64,000 nt of DNA from Toxotes chatareus. Its lineage: Eukaryota > Chordata > Actinopteri > Toxotidae. The notes below the pieces were generated by a model. That model did not search any database. It had not been told where the DNA came from and saw only the letters and a list, made by a program, of their open reading frames with translations. The translations under genes were made by a program, and so were the position numbers. Below, one piece after another: positions 12,385 to 25,600 of the stretch (position 1 is its first letter; each line of letters opens with the position of its first letter). The DNA is taken from contig CM028899.1 in NCBI GenBank assembly GCA_016801885.1, positions 16,197,501 to 16,261,500 of the forward strand. The letters are read 5' to 3'.

Positions 12385-15300
12385 GTTTCCACATGTGGTG
12401 GCTGGCAATGGGGAGATGCAAATCCAGGCGCTCACCTGTGAAATGTTTACTCAGGCTTGATGCAAACTGTGACGGCCAGCGCCCAGGGAATGGTGTCTCA
12501 GGCAAATAAGTGGAGGGAAGGAAAAGGGAGAGCGAAACCCCCAGGCTCGTCCAGCTACACGTAAAAGACGCACTGTGCTGTGCCGTGAGATTGTTTCCTA
12601 ATTTTCTCCCTCATATCATCCCTAAGGGGACTCTGCTGTGCTGCACTATGGATTTTATAACTCCTCTCAGTGGTAGAGAGTGTCTGTTTGATTTACTGAC
12701 TGGTTTGGGTGGTTTGAACGGATGCCATGGAATGCCATGAGGATGAGTAGTCACAGTTGATAACAGGGCGATGATGACAAAGCAGTCTAATGCCAGAGCA
12801 AGAGCTGCTGCGGCGCAGGCCAAAGAATAGGAGACCCAAATGAACACAAATGATCTCCAGGTGTTTGTTTAAGCACCAAGGCCTTGGGGCCGGAACATCA
12901 TGTCAAATGCAAATGATAATCACCTCTGTACTGTGACACCATGGTCAACAGCCCCAAAGCCTCATCCACGTTAGGCACTTTATTATGTGAGCGCGGAGGA
13001 TTTTGCATGTCCCCAACTTGTGACATGCAATACAAGCAAGGGTGAAGGAAGTTTGTGATTACAGAAAAACCTGAGATTTTCCTAATGCATCAACAAATAA
13101 GGTGACATGATTAATTTGTTTGTTTGTTAAGTAAATCCCTGTCTATGACAGATGATGCTGCCTTGCAAAGCCAAAGACTTGATGTGTTTTGCTGACCATG
13201 GACCATGTATGCTGTTGTTATAAGGATAAAGGTGTATGAACACAAGCATCATCATTATTCCTTATGCTTTCTACATCTCTGTCACATTCTCTTTACTGTT
13301 GAGACTGTTGGACTGGAATTTCAAGTTTAGGCTTTAAAATCTTTAACATATCCTTTTACTAACTATCACTGTCACTCAATCACATTTTTCACACCATCAT
13401 GAATGCAGTGAAACGCTGGCTAGAAAAGGCCTTGTACGAGCAGCAGCACATGTAAATGTGTAGTCCCTGGTTCTACCACTCAAACTGTCACATTTCTGTT
13501 TTCAGCTTCAGGCATTGTATCCTATCTGATAAACCGTAGAGTGTGTGTGTGTCTTAATGTCTGTCCTCATCACAGTGTGAGTGGATGAGTCAGCATGTCT
13601 GGTGTGGTGTGGTGGTTTCTGGGTAGAAGACTGAGGGGGCTGTTAGACAGCAGCAAAGATCCAAATCGCCAAGAAATAAATGTAAGAAAGATGGAGTTGG
13701 AGGGGAGGAAGAAGAAGAAGAAGGCAGGCAGGCAGGCAGAGTGGTGGCGTTCTAGGAATGTTCTGGGATGTAGTAGGGCCCTACGGGCAAAATGAGATAG
13801 ACTCCAAAATTGTCACAATGAATGGCACACCCTGGCTTATGCCTGCCTTTCAAGCTTCTCCGCTTCAGTATGGTGTATTTCAAAGGCGGTCAGTGTCAAC
13901 TAATTAAAATAAACTAGTTTGGAAATTTTCAGTTTGCTCTGAGATATTCTTAAAGAATTTCCCATTTGAAAGGTGTGAACTGTCTTTGGCAGCCCACACT
14001 GCCTCAATTGTCTCCTGTATTTCTTTAGCCTGTTGGCTCACTCTTAGTAATTACGGCCATTACTACTAGGGACCTCACCCCTCTTGCTGCTTGTTATTCA
14101 CATCATGATTATTTCTCGGTAATTAGCAAGCACCCTTGGAAACAGTTTTCTCATAAGCAAACACAAAAGCACAGACATGCACATCCTCAAAGTCACATGA
14201 AATTTGGGATCAAATCAGAAGAGCTGAGTTTTATGTGAAGACAAGTTTCAGGCTTAAAAGCGTAACCAAAAGCATAGTTACACAGAACAACATGGCACAG
14301 TAAAGTTAGGAAGAAAGGGACTGCAGTGTCTCACCTGGCCATGATCTCAGGTCCTCCTCCACCTTGCATGTCTTCAGAGCAGGGGTGTCCATTTGCTCCT
14401 GCCACAGGGCTGGTGTAACACAAAAAATGAAAAGTAGGTGAACACTCGGATCTACATATTATAAAGAAGTCAGTGGAGATACCGTTTGTGCAGGAAGTTT
14501 TACTATTTTGTGAAATGCAGAGAAATGTGTGGGTTGTATATGTGTGAAAGTGAGGAAGTCACAGCCTGGGTCATAAAAAATCTTAAGCATGTTCCAAAAA
14601 CACCCTCCATGACAGACTTGTCAAAACTGTCTTGACATCTGGCAGTTTGGAGATGTGTCTTCCTGTCACAGGTTGGCCTCTGCTGACTGAGCAGTGAAGA
14701 CTGGGAAGAGGAGGGGCAGTTTTCTCACCAGAGTGAGACCAGGCTTGGAAAAACATGCTTGGTGGGTGCATGGGAGATATTTTTGGGTCTTTCAGGCGAG
14801 ACACTAGAGAGGCAGCGGAGACCTGTGAAGCACAGGACACTCGCTAGCCTGTCCAGCCAAGCTGTCAGGAAACGAAGGAGGGTCAAGGACCTGCTGGCCC
14901 AACGCGTGGGACCCTGCTTCACACTCAACGGCCACACCGCAGGAGGCCTGACACAAACAGGGCCTGTTTGCTCTAGGTCTGAGACGGTGCAGTTGTTACA
15001 AGACAACTTGCACGGAGCTCTGTGGACATGGGCAGTCTCTGCACAATGGTTGTACAGGAATCTAGTCTACATGCCGCTGAACAGTGTTAAATACTGTTAT
15101 AAGCTTTTTTCCTCAAATGCACATAATATTGTCATCATAAAGACAGAGACCCGCGTAGTATGTAACCACATTTTTTCTTATAGCACTCTATTAATGACAG
15201 CAGCAGTCGACCATGTGTTATCACTATGACTCTGACCTCTGCTGTCGAGATACCGCAATATAGTAAACTCCAAACCTCCTGTAGTGGCAATTAGGATGGA

Positions 15301-18023
15301 GAAGGATGCCAGAAGCAGAGTGGGGGGGGGGCTGGGCTGTTCACCTATAGCCGAACTGGGCTCAGCATGTGTAAGATCTTTGCTTCCCCTGGAGCTCCTC
15401 CGCTTCCTTTGCAAAGGCCCAAATCAGCACTCAGTCAACGAGAGGTCCTGCACTATGCCTCACAATGGCAAATTCTTACACATAAATGGCCTTATTCAGA
15501 AAGGCTTGCAAGCAGCTGGTACGATTCGCTCAAGAAAATAAACATTTCCTTCAAATATTTTGATTGGCCAGCAGACAACGTCAATACCAGAGGCACAGAT
15601 TACCCCTGTTAATAAGAGGACCAACCCCCTGGGTGGAGCTGAGGAGTGGGGAAGGAAGGGGCTGAAATGGGAAGAAGTGGCGACTGCGTCACTAATAAGT
15701 AGCTTTGGGGTGGTGCCAGCGTAGTTTAGTGCAGGACACAAATAAACACATGCGCTACTTTTAAAGTACATGGGTAGATGAAAGGGATGCCTGAGAAGAT
15801 GTTTGAGCCAAAATGGCGTCCATCCTCGTGACTCCGGATCCAGCAACGCCTCTGAGACATGTAATGCGGCTGCCGTAATGAAGCGTGTCATTGAGACACA
15901 GTGAATGCCGGTCCTTGTGCTGGCTTCCTGCTTCGCTTAGGCCTTAGGCGTCGCATCGGGGAGAGAATGTGAGAGAGCAAGCAAGAGAGAAAGAAAGACG
16001 CCAGCAAAGGGAAGGAGAGAGAAAGAGAGCGTGTTAGAGAGGGGAGGAACACGGCCTTGGCTCAGCTATGTGGGACATTTGATATGTCTTTTGAGCCCTC
16101 ACTTATAACGTGAGCAAAAACAAACACATGGGCTGAAAAATCCTATGTTCTCTTTGAGAGCTCGTCGTCCTCCCGCCCTTCCCCTCTCCCCAGACTCAAT
16201 AGAGACTGTTCATGGCACACATGTAGTTTCTGTAATTGCTGAAATGTAAAACTCAGCCTGACTCTGATGTGAAATTATAACTTAGACAAACAGTTGAGTC
16301 TGGTAAAAAACAACTTGCTCTCACTTCTCTTTTTTTTCTTCTTTTTTTTCCATCAAGGAGGCAGCTTCAAAAGATTCTTTTTTTTTTTGTTGGAGAACAG
16401 AAACATTTTCAGTTTGAATTATTCATCTCAGGGTCACAAAAAGAGAGTAACCACAAGTGAAGCTTTCAGGCACCATAACAAATAAACTCCTTGGCGGCCA
16501 TTGACATATTATGTAAATAGTGGAGTGTAGAAGTAAAACAGTGTCTAAAGGACTGGTCCAGAATCCTGCTCGTTTTGGTTGTATTGGCCTCAGAGGGCCA
16601 GCTTCCTGCTTGGGTTTGGCAGAAATCAGCATGAAACCCAACTAGCGTGACGGCTATACTCAAAAGTCCACACCACAGCTACCTGACGGTGCTAATTTCC
16701 TGTCTCGCTCTTGCTTCTAATTGGCTGATCATGTCATTCTGGATGTGTGAATTAGTGTGAGCGGCAGTAGCAGAGTGCTGCCTCGAACCTGGGGGGCCGG
16801 CCAGCTTGTTTATGTGGAGTAAACAGTGTGGTCACTGTGGACGAGGCGGGAGGGGCACGGCCGCATCGGGCTGGTCCTCCATCAAACGGAACTTTCTCAA
16901 GTTAGGTCCAGTCCAGAGGCCGCAGCCTGAACATACTGAACAAGAGGGCCACAGCTGCAGCAGATGTGTGCCAGTTGTGCAGGAGGAAGCCAGAGATACC
17001 AGCATTTGTGGAAGTGTCATTAAAAGACAGGTTTGCTCCTTTTAAACAGAATTTGCAGTATGTTTAAATATGAAGTGTGTAATATATTATTTCTGCAAGA
17101 CTTTACTGACATTTTAAGTAACATGGGTCACACATTCAGACAGACAGGCACACACACATTCACAAAGACACACACACACACTTTTGGGCCCTCATCAAAG
17201 CATTGAGCACTTGACTTGATGGCGGAACGTTATGCTAGTATCTGATATTCATCTTCAGAGAGGAACACACAGGTGTTGGAACAAATAACATGTTAAATGA
17301 TACCACCTCAAAAGTGCCAGGACTTTCTTTTTGGATGATTAAATTGCTGCTGTATTTCTTTTTCCCCCCTCTCTCTCCCTCTCTCTTCTCTCACTGTTAA
17401 AACACATTTAAGTTAAAAGAGCCGCTTTCGTCTCGGCTGTCTGTTAGAGGCTGTGCCAGAGACTTGTTGAGTTCTGTCTGCATTTAAAATGGAACATGGT
17501 AAAAGTGGAATCTGTTTTCCGCTTTACAGTTTGAGGGAAATGGAGTTTTCTATCAGCTTTTTGCTCTTCTTTAGACTGGAAATAACTGTGTATAGATTAT
17601 AAATGCAGTGCCACAGTGAGATGTTACAGGATGAACTACGTTCTGTATCTGAGAAAGGAAAAAAAAAAAACTGCCACCCACAGATACATATAGTATACAC
17701 ATGTACCTCACTTGAGGTTTTGAAAACCAGAATAACAATTTAGTGCTTGATTGTCTGAGTGTCAGATTTGCTTGACTGCACTAGTTGAACCACGCATTTT
17801 CAACCACACACACACACACACACTCCATCCTCCCTCCTCCCTCTCAGAGAATCATTCCACATGTCTAGCAGGCTCACCTGTGGCCACTGAAGAACAAAAA
17901 CAAGCAGCGAATGCAACGTCTGCCAGCGTGCAGGAATCCTGTCACTGCATGCACTGTAATGAGCTCTTAATTACCCTGTCTGTCTGGGGCACTAACAGAG
18001 AACTTGCAACACAAACACGGAAC

Positions 18024-18066
<43 letters not shown>

Positions 18067-19627
18067 ATGTTTTGTATTTTCAATGTGCCTATGTTGCAAT
18101 CGTCTGTGTGTGTGTGCATGATTTAAGAATCCAGGGTAGCGTTGAGAAGATGTCTGAAGACATGTCCTGTTGACAACAAAACTGAGACAGTATTTCATGG
18201 CTCAGACAACAAAATGAAGCAAGGAGGCTTTAGGAGGAGATGACACCGTATTTTCTTATTTAGTTGTCTTCAAGGGGAAAATGCAAGGTCCCAGCCCTGG
18301 ATAATGGAAAACATCTTTTGTAATAGTGAGACGGGAATCCACTTAATTATAACGTGTTGATGGGCGATCTATCACCCGGCAATTCTCAAACAAACAGGCC
18401 CCAGGATTTAAAGTATCTGCAAAATACAACAGTGTCTGGCAGAGCTGCCAAAAGCAGAGACGTGTGTGCTGTTGATATGTAAACAACTCGCTGTGTCTCT
18501 GAATGGGATATATTACAACAGGTCTATTTTTGTTTGAGCTTTGCTTGTAATACTGTAGTGTTGTTGTCTGTGCATGATTCCTACACGTACAGGAGCGCTC
18601 TGTGTGATCTGCGCAGCGACACACATCTCCAGTCTGCCGCTCAGACGCTCCAACAGATAGACGAGGTGGGAGGGAGAAGGGCCCTCTGCTCTGTTATTTA
18701 ATTATTTTACCACTCTTGCCCTGCGGTATACCGTCATGATGGTAATACCACAGATTAAGGTGTGTGGTTTTTACAGCCCTTCCCCTTCTCTGTCTCACTC
18801 ACAGACACACATACACACTTCTTATAGACGGCCTCCAGTCACTGGCAGCTGTAACGTGAAGCTCAAGGCCTTAACAGTCTGTGACAGTTCCAACTGATGT
18901 TAATGTGTTGTGTCTGCTCAGTGTATGTACTGTACGTGTGTGTGTTGCAACATCGCAGCCCTTTGAAGCCTGACAAGCCTATGATGCTCTAATTCCTGCC
19001 CTAATCCTGTGTGAGGCAGACAAGAGCAGAGCAAAGAGCTGCTCTTCGTCTACTGTCTGGACCAAGTCTGTACACCTCTCCCTGCCGACTGGAGTAAACC
19101 CCCCCCCATATTCAAGTCAGCCCTCAGAAACCTAAAGCTCTCAGTAAAAGCTTAGCTGCAGGGGGCTTTTTATTGGCAGACAGCGTACAGAGCTCACGCC
19201 AAACTCTAAACCATCAGAAAATTATCATCACAGTGGCTGTATTGTGTTGAAGCTCCGCAGTTTATTTTCGGCGTAACCGGTCGGCGGTGTTTCTAAAATG
19301 GCTGACATGTTTTCTGCTCAGTACAGGCTGTGCGAGGGAACAAAATCAACATCAACAGTAAGTAAGGACATGGAGGAGTGGGGTAAAAGACCCTGTGTTC
19401 TCCTCAGTCAGCTGTTAGATAGGACCATACTGGTGACTCAGCGCTGGCTAAGCTAAGCACAAGGCCAAACACTGGTGTATGGCTGTGATACACACTGATA
19501 GAGTTCCACCCACACACGGCCCAGCGCTCCCAAACAGGCCCTCCTGTACACAGCAACATGCTGATACAAAGGTAATGAGATTCATTAGCTAGCATGAGAA
19601 CTCAAGAGTAGGCGGGAGAGAGAAGGC

Positions 19628-19672
<45 letters not shown>

Positions 19673-22600
19673 GCATGCGTGTGCGTTCGTGTGTGTGTGT
19701 TTAGTCTGCATGTTTCCAGACATGGCATCCTGTTAAAGAGGCTCTGACATATGATGGAGAGTGAACACTCATCCTTACTCCAGCCATCACCCACGCAGCT
19801 GTCCACAGCACACACATATGCTTGAAACAACCCCCCTCCTATCCATCGCACCACCTCAGTCTGAGTCTCAGCCCGCCCCCGCACATTCGACCAGTCTGAG
19901 AGTGACGTGATTGCCAAGGTAGCGGGAGGCTGTTACATTCCTGAGGCTGTAGTGTGTGGTGTGCGGAGGCCAGCCTCAGCACCCAGGCCAAGCTCGGTTG
20001 GCAGCACCCGCCATGCCACCTGGCCACAGACTCAACCCTGCTTGCTGTGGGGCCCGGACCCACCAACGCAGGGCATCCGGGGACAGAGCTGACATGAGCT
20101 TCCCCTTGGACGGCCAACTCATATAACAGCTCCCAGATTAGTGGAACAGAACTCAAAAACCCCCCGTGGAGGAAACTCACATGAAGGGCACTTGGCTTAG
20201 TTTAATTCTGGGCAAATGACATGTACTGTGTTGCTGTGGAACCGATTTGTATTCCAGAGTACTTACCTGCTGGCCAAATAAAACTAAATATGTTTGTTTT
20301 ATTAAAGGATGTATTTATTTCCAGGTAACAGCAGCTCATATGAGTTGAATTTATAGTGTTGTGGTGATTTTGAGGATGTTGGTTGTTTGGTTGTGGTTGC
20401 ATGGATCAGTGGTCCTCACCTTGTGTGGTGCTGAGGTGGGTTTGGTGGATGGGGCGGGGATTATTGTTCACTTGGCCTATTCGCATAGACCTCTGGTAGC
20501 GCTCGATCTCTGACAGTCTGTCCGAGAACTGCATCTTCTGGGAGTCTTCTATCTTCACTCTGTGCCCTGAAACAGCGACATGAGGTGGACGGGTAAGAGA
20601 GAAATCAAGGACTTGCCAATTTACCACCTACACAACCAGGAAAATGGCACAAAATGGCACTTTATATTTCCAGAGTTGTACAAAAATAGCAAAAACAATA
20701 ACAAGAGTCCTTTTGGAAAACTTCTTCTTCTTCTCCCTAATTTCTTAATAGCACCGGGCAGTTTGACATGTCCAGGCAAAATAGCCCGTCTGTCTAAACT
20801 GTAATTCAGGTGAAATTGACTTGGACTGTGGAGACCATCAATATCCTCCATAGCAATTCACACACACTCACACAGGATGAAATTATATAAGGGGGGAGAG
20901 AGAGAGACTGTCACTGTGTTTTCAGCTTCCAAATACAAAAATATTATTAGAATGTTAGCAGACCTTGAAATACATTGGCTAGACACTAAGTGTTACCCAA
21001 GCTGCACCTGCTGCCGCGTCATCCACAGATAACGATGGCATACGTGGTTGAAAATAATTGCTTGAGGAATGTTGTTTTCCCTGAACCTAAAGTCTAAGAA
21101 AGAATAAACTATGAATTGTTACCATAGGCATTTCTGTGAACTGATGAAGTTAAGTGATGTTTATCTAACCATCTCACTTGAAAAAAAAAAACAAAAAAAA
21201 AAAACAAGAAATAGTGAGTAGATCTACCCGCCTCACACACACCCACCCACACACGCACATTCAGGTCTGACTGACACAGCGCTTAGTCAGAAGGAAACAC
21301 CCAGACCGGCCTACCAAACCATATAGTCATCAGTCTTTAACATAACGGACAGAAAAGAGAAACTGAAAGAGCCACTGTAGGTGTATGTGTCTGTGCGTGT
21401 GTCTTAGTGTGTGTGCAGGAGGTGAGAATTAATTATAAGTGAAGCATATCAGCTGCATCTGTTTCATCCAGGCCCAGAAACCTAACCAACACACTTAGTG
21501 CCCTTATCACACTTAACGCCCTTGTACAAATACATGCGTATTTGTACACTCTGATGGCCCGTTCAGGGACACGTTCACACACACACATATGTGCACGTGC
21601 TCCACATGTGAACACACCTTAAATGTCAGACGTGAGTCCGGATGAGGGCTTTGCCTCTAATGGGAGGAAGAGATTTTAATGTAACTATCAATGCGCCAAA
21701 ACTGTGTGCGCACCAGCATGTATACATTCTGTGGTTTTCTCCCTGGCATCTCTACAGAGTAGCCTAATGTGAAGTAATGGCTGGATTTGAATATTTTATC
21801 ACTATATAAAGGGGGCAAGGCAGACGGACCAATATGGATTTTGCCCGTCCTTTCTCTCCACTGACCCATGGGCAATATATCTTCCCTCGGAGGCTGACCC
21901 ATGGGTAAAGTTTCCTCTCGTTTACCGCTCTGTCCATTTGTTTGTGCCCATCACCACTGCCTCCCCTCCATCCTCTCTTTACGAACTATATAGAAATTTC
22001 TAGCTTTAACGTCCCCCATCACCACCACACACACACACACACACACACACGTGCATACAGAAACAAACAGGGCACACGGTCGCACATAGATGCACAGGCA
22101 CAATGTCTGAACAGAGGCAGGCAATGAAACCAAACTCCCTGCTTGTCAGAGCGCAGCACAGAATAGTTTGGTACTTTTTTATTCACACCCACTGATCAAC
22201 AGTTATGTTGCCCTTTTCTTGTGTGTGAAAGAGAAAGAGACTCAGTCATGACTAATCTGTCTGAGCAGAGACAGCAGTTCTGTTGCTGCTCTCCAGCTGT
22301 TTGTTTTCCTGAGTATTAGGACATGGGACGCCAAAGGAAAGGACGGGGTGGGTGTCTGTGTGTGTGTGTGTGTGTGTGTGATTCCACCCACTGGCCCACC
22401 AGTTTGCTCCGTGCCGTTACTCAGGAACATATCCTGGGCGGACACACACACTCCGTAACATCTTTTTTATTCACGCTCACATGCATGCGGCCAGTCTGCC
22501 TTCTCTGTAAACCATGGTGGAAGGAATGAAGGCCAGCATTTTCACTCTCCCTTACTGTCTCACTCTCACATACACACACACAGCGCCAGGTCCAGGCTCC

Positions 22601-25600
22601 ATCACCCACATAGACACTGTGGCTACTGTCTGTTCCAGGCCAGAGCAGGGGCGGCCAGGGGAAGCAGCCCTCCAAATATAGCCCCTATATGTGTCCTTGT
22701 GTAGTTATTAAGAGATTTACACCACCTCAAATGGCTGAGGTCAGGGAAATGATACATCCCACTGCTCTCTGGTTGGAAAAAAAAAAAAAAAAGACAGACA
22801 GGCAGGAAAAAAAATGCTAATTGGTCAGTTTTTCTGTGGCCAATGGTGGTCTAAGATGAATTGGCTGGCTCTTTAGGGATGAAAGTGATCATTCAGCCGC
22901 TCACAAACACACACACACACACACTCACACTCACAAGCCTAGCTGTGGATCCTGTGGCACAATTCCAGCTGGCAAGGACACTGTGTTTGGTGACACACTG
23001 TTCATAGCGTCCAGTAGGGGGTTTAGTGGGCTGCGAGAGGGTGATTTTTTTTTTTTTTTTTTAGGGGAGCAGAGGCTTCATTAGACCAAGGCCTGGAGCT
23101 CATTAACCCAGGGCCCACAGTTGCTGTTAACACCACTAATCAACTGAGAGGCAGCTCAAAACTTTCTTTTCCCCTTCTCCTGTTTTTCTCTCTGCCTTTG
23201 TCTCTTGGATACTTGTAAAATAAGCTATCAGGAGGGCAGCACACTCACACTTTAATTCCTCTCATCTTTTTTTTTTTTTTTTAAGACATCTTGTTTTAAT
23301 TTTAACTGTAGCAACTAAAAAAAGTCAATTTTTTTCTTAAAACTTGCAGCTGTGTGAATTTTGCAAGGCACCTTTTTCTTTTAAAACTTTGTGGCTACCA
23401 TAGGAATTGTTCTAAGACTCCATATCTCTTTCTACTGTATGTGCAGTGCCTATTAGATAAGTTAAGAGGCTTGCTGTGGTAATACTGAATGAAAGGAGAG
23501 CTATTTAATCATTATTTTTTTCTTATTTAAAAAATAAAAACTCCTGATCAGAACTTGGATTTTGGCCATACAGGAGCTCTTTGATTCTGAGTTAAACTGT
23601 TTGTTTATCATTAACATATGCCCATAGGCTACCTCTCTGTATGTGGTTTAAATCATGTGACAGCCCTGCTTTAAACTTGATTTCTACCCTGCACATCGAG
23701 TCTCACTGAAAGAAAACAGCTATTCACTGTAGAAAAAGTTTTAACGACTATCTAAATCATTACAGTCACAGCCGGGGAAACAGAACCTACATCCTCCAGT
23801 TAAACCTCGTGTTAATACGCTCTCTTTGGCCAGTTTGACCCTGACTGTAGCCGCAGTGTGTCTGCTCCGACCGCCAACATTTGACTTCTATGTGCTCTAC
23901 AGGGCCAGGGGCCAGAGGGGTGCGAGCGCTCCACACCAGCCCCATTTCAGAGGGGTTTCTGTGGTCGGATGAATATTTAATGTGTCAGGGTGCACTTAGG
24001 AGAGAATGCCCTTGTTTTTCTCTCTATGATATCATAACCACAAGATAGAGCTGGGGGATGGGGGCCAGTGCACACATGAGGCCTAAACAGCAGCGTTCAA
24101 TACGCACCCAGAGCCGAAATGGATGCTAAAGGTTGTAGATTTACTTGCCTCCTCTCAGAGCAGCGGTCGCATCATCTGAAAGCATTATGGAAGTCTATGA
24201 AGAACAAATAAAATGCTCGATATAAAATGTCTGGTATTAACGATGTACTGAAAGGCGATGGCTGTGTTTTGAAGAGATGGGTGTGCCGTTCTCAGCCCCG
24301 CTTTGTTTTCTGTGAGTGTGTTTGCCTGTGTCTTTTTATTTCCTGATTGTGTTTCATATTTGCTGCAGAATAACTTGAGATGTTGCTTTGCTCTTTTACC
24401 CCCGTGCTTTGAAGCGCATGGAAATGGGTTCAAGTGTAAGTGATTTGAAAAGTGTGAAATTTTTTCTTTTCTTTTCTTTTTTCATGAGATTGCACCCAGA
24501 CCACATGAACGGCAAACTCCACTGAGCCTTGCCCAGCCTTCCACCCACAAAGCCCATATCAGCTCAACACAGAGACAGTGTTTGCTCAGTAAGGTGACAG
24601 CCAGGCCTTAAACATTGACGCCAAAGCCAAATGGTCACCCAATATGACCTGTTTCCTTCCTTCATCCCGTACTTTTTCTCTACTTCTCCTTTCTTTCTCT
24701 GTCTGTCTCCATCTCCATTGAAAGAAAGAAACATATGTTCCCATCCAAAGGGAGACACATTAGACACAAGCTCTTTTTAGTGAAGGGCTGGGTGCTTTTT
24801 CAGGGGCAAAGTGAAACTCTATCTGGATGGCAAAGGGCAATACGTGCTTTGGCCGTGGCCCAAGTCTGCTCTGAATATATTTGAAGTGTAAATATTTGTA
24901 TTTGACGTATAAATGGACTTGATAGGCCCCTGATAACAGACTAGAATTGATTTGGAGTGCATGTATCACACTTAACACTGAAAACTATGTCTGGACTGCA
25001 GAGTCTGTGTAAGTATGGTATAGGATTACAAAAAAAAAAAAATGTCTGGGCAGTGTAAGAAGCTTTTCTGATTCTAACATGAGGACTACAAAATGGCAGC
25101 TGATTGTGATATTTTTCCTTTAGCTTTTAGCTTTTTTACTGTGTTGTTTTAATTCGGTATCGCCACGACTTGAAATGCATCTAGCTTTCCCTCTCAGTCA
25201 GGGAAGCCCATGCTGTACGCATTTATGTATTGAAAGCGAAGTGCTGAAAAGACGTGAACTCAGGCAACATCCTTGAACTTCTGAAAACCCACAGTGCGAT
25301 GTGGGGCGACAGTTGAACATATGTTGCAGCGAGGCCTACTTGCCTGCAAGCAAACTTCCGTTTGCCCTCAACAGACACTGGGGACGTTTCAACATCTGTT
25401 GAGCAAAGCCTTGTACACCTGTCTTCCTCTTCCTCCTCTCTAGCGGACCTGAACCCCCTATATTCTCGTTCCCACCCTGGTTCTTTCCACCACGCTCTGT
25501 TATACTTCCCCTTTCATTCTATTACTACCGTCACCGCACAGCTTAAGAAGCATCCCTGCAGCAAATGTATCTGGCACCGTGTTTCCCAAGGCCACCAATC

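Larger units (their letters stand above)
9438..14334 (-). other. runx3 intron before the last exon
   Basis: About 4.9 kb with canonical GT-AG ends relative to the cassette exon. It holds a TA/GT compound microsatellite (10454-10499), a long GT array (12313-12386), a GAAG/GCAG-type simple repeat (about 13711-13739), and an octamer-bearing block at 12840-13030 described in findings. No independent gene is supported. Confidence 0.7.
14410..20419 (-). other. runx3 intron between exon 5 and cassette exon
   Basis: About 6.0 kb of intron. Contains GT arrays at 18028-18065 and 19632-19701 and several homopolymer runs. The open frame at 14759-15229 on the plus strand has no domain or splice context and is treated as chance. 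No gene supported. Confidence 0.7.

Noticed and set aside
14759..15229. Plus-strand open frame of 156 codons
   Set aside because: Lies inside a runx3 intron, has no domain, no splice or promoter context, and no composition suggesting coding selection.
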